In this document: positions 12,669 through 15,912 of the stretch, in pieces | Layout: each line of letters begins with the position of its first letter | How positions within the stretch are numbered: the stretch's first letter is position 1 | Assembly: GCA_016177515.1 (NCBI GenBank) | Contig: JACOUZ010000135.1 | Span: 1-15,912, forward strand | Origin: Acidobacteriota bacterium | GTDB taxonomy: Bacteria > Acidobacteriota > Polarisedimenticolia > Gp22-AA2 | Reading direction: 5' to 3' | Length of the DNA: 15,912 bases | The notes under the pieces: generated by a model | What the model was told of the DNA's origin: nothing | Databases searched by the model: none | What the model saw: only the letters and a program-made list of their open reading frames with translations | Translations under genes and position numbers: made by a program

Positions 12669-14501
12669 ATGCTCAACGTCTCTGAGATCCAGACTTTCGA
12701 GCACGACGTCCTGGTGATCGGCGCCGGCGGTGCCGGCCTGCGCGCCGCCATCGAATGCTCGGCGCGTGGCCTGAGCACCGGCCTCGTGTGCAAATCGCTC
12801 CTGGGCAAGGCCCACACCGTCATGGCCGAGGGGGGCGTGGCGGCGGCGCTGGGAAACCTGGACCGCCGGGACAACTGGAAGGTCCACTTCCGCGACACCA
12901 TGCGCGGCGGAAAATTCCTCAATCAATGGCGCATGGCGGAGCTGCACGCGAGGGAGTCGCCGGACCGCGTGCGCGAGCTGGAGGAATGGGGAGCGGTGTT
13001 CGATCGGACCAAGGACGGCCTCATAAGCCAGCGCAACTTCGGCGGTCATCGTTACCCGCGTCTGGCGCATGTCGGCGACCGGACGGGATTGGAGATCATC
13101 CGCACCCTGCAGGACCATGCGGTGCACAAGGGTTTTGGGATCTACATGGAGTGCACCGCCCTGGACCTCCATCTCGACGCGGGGCGGATCGCGGGTGTTT
13201 TGGGCTACTGGCGCGAATCGGGGCGCTTCGTGCTGTTCAGGACGCGAGCCGTCATCCTGGCGACCGGCGGAGGCGGACGGGCCTGGCGGATCACTTCGAA
13301 CTCCTGGGAGTACACGGGCGACGGCACGGCCATGGCCTACGAGGCGGGGGCGGATCTGATGGACATGGAGTTCACCCAGTTTCACCCCACGGGCATGGTG
13401 TGGCCTCCCTCGGTGCGCGGCATCCTGGTGACCGAGGGAGTGCGCGGCGACGGAGGCGTCCTTCTGGACAGCAGGAAGGAGCGCTTCATGTTCCGCTACA
13501 TCCCGGAGAAGTTCGCCGACGAGACGGCCGCCACCGAGGAGGAGGCCAACCGCTGGCTTGCCGGCGACAAGACCGCCCGGCGGCCGCCTGAGCTTCTGAC
13601 CCGCGACGTCGTGGCCCGCGCCATCACCCAGGAGGTCAGCGAGGGGAGGGGCTCGCCCCACGGCGGCGTGTATCTCGACATCGCTTCGCGCCTGCCGGCC
13701 GAGACGATCAGGAAGAAGCTGCCCTCCATGTACCATCAGTTCAAGGAGCTGGCGGAGGTGGACATCACCCGGCAGCCGATGGAGGTCGGGCCGACGCTGC
13801 ACTATTTCATGGGCGGCGTGCGCGTCGATTCCGACACGCAGATGTCGACGGTCCCCGGGCTGTTCGCGGCGGGCGAGTGCGCCACCGGGATGCACGGGGC
13901 CAACCGGCTGGGAGGCAACTCGCTCTCCGACCTCCTGGTGTTCGGGCGCCTGGCCGGAATAGGGGCCGAGCAGTACGTCAAGGGGCTCGGGGCGGCCCCG
14001 CGCATCGATGAAGAGCAGGTCCGATCCGCCGTCCGCCGCGCCACCGCCCCCCTCAACCGTGATGCCGGCGCCAATCCGTACGTCGTCCATGACGACCTGC
14101 AGGGCGTGATGGGCCGCCACGTCGGCATCGTGCGCACCGAGGCCGAGTTGCTGTCGGCCCTCAAGGAGCTCGACAGGCTGAAGCGGGACGCCCTTGGGGT
14201 GAAGGCCCCCGGCGTGTCGCAGTACAACGCCGCCTGGCACGAGGCGCTCGATCTCCGTTCGCTGCTGATCACCGCCGAGGCGGTGACGCGCGCCGCCCTC
14301 ATGCGGCAGGAGAGCCGGGGGGCGCATACGCGCCTCGATTTTTTCGGCGAACGCGAAGAGTGGCAGAAAGTCAACGTCATCGTGCGCAAGGCACAGGACG
14401 GACAGATGGAGACCAGGGCCGAAACCCGGCCCGGCCCGCCCCGGGATCTGGCGGCGATCGCCCACGCCTCGATCGAGGACCTGGAGGCCGGCCGTGTCTG
14501 A
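12669..14501 (+). CDS. sdhA: Succinate dehydrogenase flavoprotein subunit
   Basis: A 610-residue catalytic subunit that oxidises succinate to fumarate (or the reverse) with covalently bound FAD. Seen: the FAD Rossmann motif VIGAGGAGLRAA (16-27); the FAD-linking histidine H49 in KAHTVMAEGG; the active-site segment FTQFHPTG (H239); TEGVRGDGG (E256, R259); the catalytic-arginine region LLTRDVVARA (R312); HYFMGG (H378); AAGECA; and NRLGGNSLSD (R413). All key residues are present, and the length is normal. The C-terminal part (about 440-610) is the usual helical domain. It lies 3 bases after sdhC with a weak ribosome site, and the last 8 bases overlap the sdhB start, indicating tight co-translation. 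Fumarate reductase flavoproteins are similar; physiological direction cannot be told from sequence. Confidence 0.95.
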   Translation: MLNVSEIQTFEHDVLVIGAGGAGLRAAIECSARGLSTGLVCKSLLGKAHTVMAEGGVAAALGNLDRRDNWKVHFRDTMRGGKFLNQWRMAELHARESPDRVRELEEWGAVFDRTKDGLISQRNFGGHRYPRLAHVGDRTGLEIIRTLQDHAVHKGFGIYMECTALDLHLDAGRIAGVLGYWRESGRFVLFRTRAVILATGGGGRAWRITSNSWEYTGDGTAMAYEAGADLMDMEFTQFHPTGMVWPPSVRGILVTEGVRGDGGVLLDSRKERFMFRYIPEKFADETAATEEEANRWLAGDKTARRPPELLTRDVVARAITQEVSEGRGSPHGGVYLDIASRLPAETIRKKLPSMYHQFKELAEVDITRQPMEVGPTLHYFMGGVRVDSDTQMSTVPGLFAAGECATGMHGANRLGGNSLSDLLVFGRLAGIGAEQYVKGLGAAPRIDEEQVRSAVRRATAPLNRDAGANPYVVHDDLQGVMGRHVGIVRTEAELLSALKELDRLKRDALGVKAPGVSQYNAAWHEALDLRSLLITAEAVTRAALMRQESRGAHTRLDFFGEREEWQKVNVIVRKAQDGQMETRAETRPGPPRDLAAIAHASIEDLEAGRV

Positions 14502-15234
14502 GCGCGCGTTTCGGATCTGGAGGGGCACGGCCGCGGGAGGGGAGTTCGGCGAGCACCGCATCGACGTCGATGAGGGCATGGTCGTGCTCGACGTCCTGCA
14601 CCGCATCCAGGCAAAGCAGGCCAACGACCTGGCGATCCGCTGGAACTGCAAGGCGGGGAAGTGCGGATCCTGCAGCATGGAAATCAACGGCCGGCCGCGG
14701 CTGGCCTGCATGACACGGATGAACCTGTTCGCGGACAGGGAGACGATCACGGTCCAGCCGCTCAAGGCCTTCCCGGTCATCAGGGACCTGGTGACGGACG
14801 TCTCCTGGAACTTCGAACAGAACAAGCGAATCCCGCCGTTCCGGCCGGGGCCGAAGGGGTCGGACGGTCAGTACCGCATGCACCAGAAGGACGTGGACCG
14901 GGTGCAGGAGTTCCGCAAGTGCATCGAGTGCTACCTGTGCCAGGACGTCTGCCACGTCCTGCGCGACCAGTCGCGCAAGGACGCCTTCGTCGGGCCGCGG
15001 TTCATGATCCGGCTGGCGTCGCTCGAGATGCACCCGCTCGACACGGCCGACCGCATCCCGGCCGTGAGGAAGGAATTCGGGTCCGGCTTCTGCAACATCA
15101 CGCGCTGCTGCACCGAGGTCTGCCCCGAGCACATCGAGATCACCGACAACGGGATCATCCCTCTGAAGGAGCGGGTGGTGGATCGCTTCTATGATCCGCT
15201 CCTGTGGCTGGGCCGGAAGATATTCGGGAGGTAA
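14494..15234 (+). CDS. sdhB: Succinate dehydrogenase iron-sulfur subunit
   Basis: A 246-residue electron-transfer subunit. It starts at GTG 14494, supported by GGAGG (14483-14487) 6 bases upstream, overlapping the sdhA end by 8 bases. The N-terminal plant-ferredoxin-like domain binds [2Fe-2S] through C52, C57, C60 and C72 (NCKAGKCGSC...AC). The C-terminal domain has C143-x2-C146-x2-C149-x3-C153 (CIECYLCQDVC) and C200, C206 and C210 (spacing 6 and 4, as in E. coli SdhB), which would hold the [4Fe-4S] and [3Fe-4S] clusters; an extra C205 neighbours C206. The CIECYLCQDVCHVLRD sequence is of the Sdh1 type, in agreement with the membrane subunit upstream. The next gene starts 4 bases after the stop, so it belongs to the same operon. 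Confidence 0.95.
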   Translation: MSERAFRIWRGTAAGGEFGEHRIDVDEGMVVLDVLHRIQAKQANDLAIRWNCKAGKCGSCSMEINGRPRLACMTRMNLFADRETITVQPLKAFPVIRDLVTDVSWNFEQNKRIPPFRPGPKGSDGQYRMHQKDVDRVQEFRKCIECYLCQDVCHVLRDQSRKDAFVGPRFMIRLASLEMHPLDTADRIPAVRKEFGSGFCNITRCCTEVCPEHIEITDNGIIPLKERVVDRFYDPLLWLGRKIFGR

Positions 15235-15238
15235 CGCC

Positions 15239-15616
15239 ATGCCGCGAGCCAAGCAGCTGACCGTCCAACTGGCCAACAAGCCCGGGACACTGGCCCAGGT
15301 CGCCCAGGCGCTCGGCAAGGCCAGGGTGAACATGCGGGCGCTGGCCGTGTTCGAGGGCCGGGCCAAGATCATCGCCGACGATCCGGCCAAGGGGAGGGAC
15401 GCGCTCCAGAAGGAAGGCCTGTACGCGTCGATCGAGGATTGCCTCGCCGTGGACATGGCCGACCAGCCGGGAACGCTCGGGGACATATGCGCCCGGCTCG
15501 CGGGAGCCGGCATCAACATCGACTACGCCTACACGGGGATCACCCAGGCGGCGGGGAAGGCGGTCGTGGTGATGGTCGTCAGCGACCTGGACAAGGCGGC
15601 GAAGATCGCCGGCTGA
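15239..15616 (+). CDS. Small protein with two ACT domains
   Basis: A 125-residue cytosolic protein made of almost nothing but two ACT folds. The first (about 5-66) begins KQLTVQLANKPGTLAQVAQAL; the second (about 72-125) begins LAVDMADQPGTLGDICARL. Both carry the N/D-x-P-G-T-L turn typical of ligand-binding ACT domains, which sense amino acids or similar small molecules. The ATG at 15239 follows GGGAGG (15226-15231) by 7 bases. It is the fourth gene of the sdh operon and ends directly against the convergent acetyl-CoA synthetase gene. No DNA-binding or catalytic domain is attached, so it may act as an allosteric partner of another protein; which one is unknown. Confidence 0.85.
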   Translation: MPRAKQLTVQLANKPGTLAQVAQALGKARVNMRALAVFEGRAKIIADDPAKGRDALQKEGLYASIEDCLAVDMADQPGTLGDICARLAGAGINIDYAYTGITQAAGKAVVVMVVSDLDKAAKIAG

Positions 15617-15912
15617 TCAGTCTTCCTCGTATTTCTGCTTGAGGACCTGGAGCACGGCGGGATCCGCAAGCGTCGTGGTGTCGCCCAGGGCCCTGCCCTC
15701 CGCGATGTCCTTCAGGAGCCGGCGCATGATCTTCCCCGAGCGGGTCTTCGGGAGCTCGGCGGTGAAGACGATGTCGTCCGGACGCGCCAGGGCCCCGATC
15801 TTGCGCACCACGTGCCCCTTCAGCTGGCTCACGAGATCGCCGTCGCTCTGGATCCCTTCCTTGAGCGTGACGAACGCCGCCAGGGCCTGTCCCTTGAGAT
15901 CGTGCGCCTTGC
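15617..15912 (-). CDS. acs: Acetyl-CoA synthetase, C-terminal end (5' part outside window)
   Basis: About 97 C-terminal residues, open through the window edge. The enzyme activates acetate with ATP and CoA. The diagnostic segment is LPKTRSGKIMRRLLKDIAEG, which contains the conserved lysine (in SGK) needed for adenylation and subject to acetylation in other bacteria. It is preceded by GQALAAFVTLKEG and followed by the typical GDTTTLADPAVLQVLK ending. An internal GTG at 15832 is not the start; the frame continues upstream without a stop. Its stop codon (complement of 15617-15619) abuts the stop of the ACT protein with no gap. Propionyl-CoA synthetase is the main alternative, but the ending favours acetyl-CoA synthetase. 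Confidence 0.92.
   Translation of the reverse strand, partial: KAHDLKGQALAAFVTLKEGIQSDGDLVSQLKGHVVRKIGALARPDDIVFTAELPKTRSGKIMRRLLKDIAEGRALGDTTTLADPAVLQVLKQKYEED

Noticed and set aside
12012..14825. 937-residue open frame antisense to the sdh operon
   Set aside because: It is a shadow of GC-rich coding sequence: composition dominated by Arg/Ala/Gly/His/Pro, no domain recognised, no ribosome site, and it lies opposite well-identified SdhC/SdhA/SdhB.

Overview
This is an ordinary chromosomal segment from a GC-rich (roughly two-thirds G+C by eye) Gram-negative-type bacterium. Three things together point to Acidobacteriota or a similar deep-branching phylum: a hopanoid-type hydroxysqualene dehydroxylase, a succinate dehydrogenase whose membrane subunit resembles the actinobacterial/mycobacterial Sdh1 type, and a secreted beta-helix protein with thrombospondin-3-like calcium repeats and 'YYL..G...CGEG.LG' modules. 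The phylum is an inference from gene flavour, not from a marker gene. I see no rRNA, tRNA, CRISPR array, transposase or phage gene.

Layout. Bases 1-1029 (+) hold the 3' end of hpnE and an overlapping small membrane protein of unknown function. Bases 986-5026 (-) hold a long secreted beta-helix/TSP3 protein, then an 18-bp-arm palindrome, then an M24 (Xaa-Pro peptidase-like) metallopeptidase whose 3' end overlaps the small membrane protein. Bases 5190-7645 (+) hold the least explained part of the window: three paralogous small secreted proteins in a row. They share a C-terminal cysteine signature, C-x8-C-x2-C-C-K...C-A-K-x-C. Each has its own sigma-70-like promoter, and the first and third end in very strong intrinsic terminators. 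Bases 7689-9266 hold a tRNA dihydrouridine synthase (+) converging on a glutathione S-transferase-like protein (-). The latter lies just downstream of, and probably in one operon with, a 751-residue RNase E/G (9282-11537, -) that has a long arginine-rich disordered tail. Bases 11538-11840 form a divergent promoter region, with a perfect 11-bp hairpin in the rne leader and an extended -10 promoter on each side. Bases 11841-15234 (+) are a tight succinate dehydrogenase operon, sdhC-sdhA-sdhB, followed by a small double-ACT-domain protein. Its stop codon directly abuts the stop codon of a convergent acetyl-CoA synthetase gene cut by the window end.

How the genes work together. The Sdh complex links the TCA cycle to the quinone pool, and acetyl-CoA synthetase feeds the same cycle from acetate. 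RNase E/G and the dihydrouridine synthase act in RNA processing and tRNA modification. HpnE makes squalene for hopanoids. The beta-helix protein and the three cysteine-rich paralogues are exported and of unknown role. The most promising candidate for something undescribed is the paralogue triplet at 5372-7567. Second is the Cys/His-rich membrane subunit of the Sdh complex, which may carry a membrane-embedded iron-sulfur centre like that reported for mycobacterial Sdh1.
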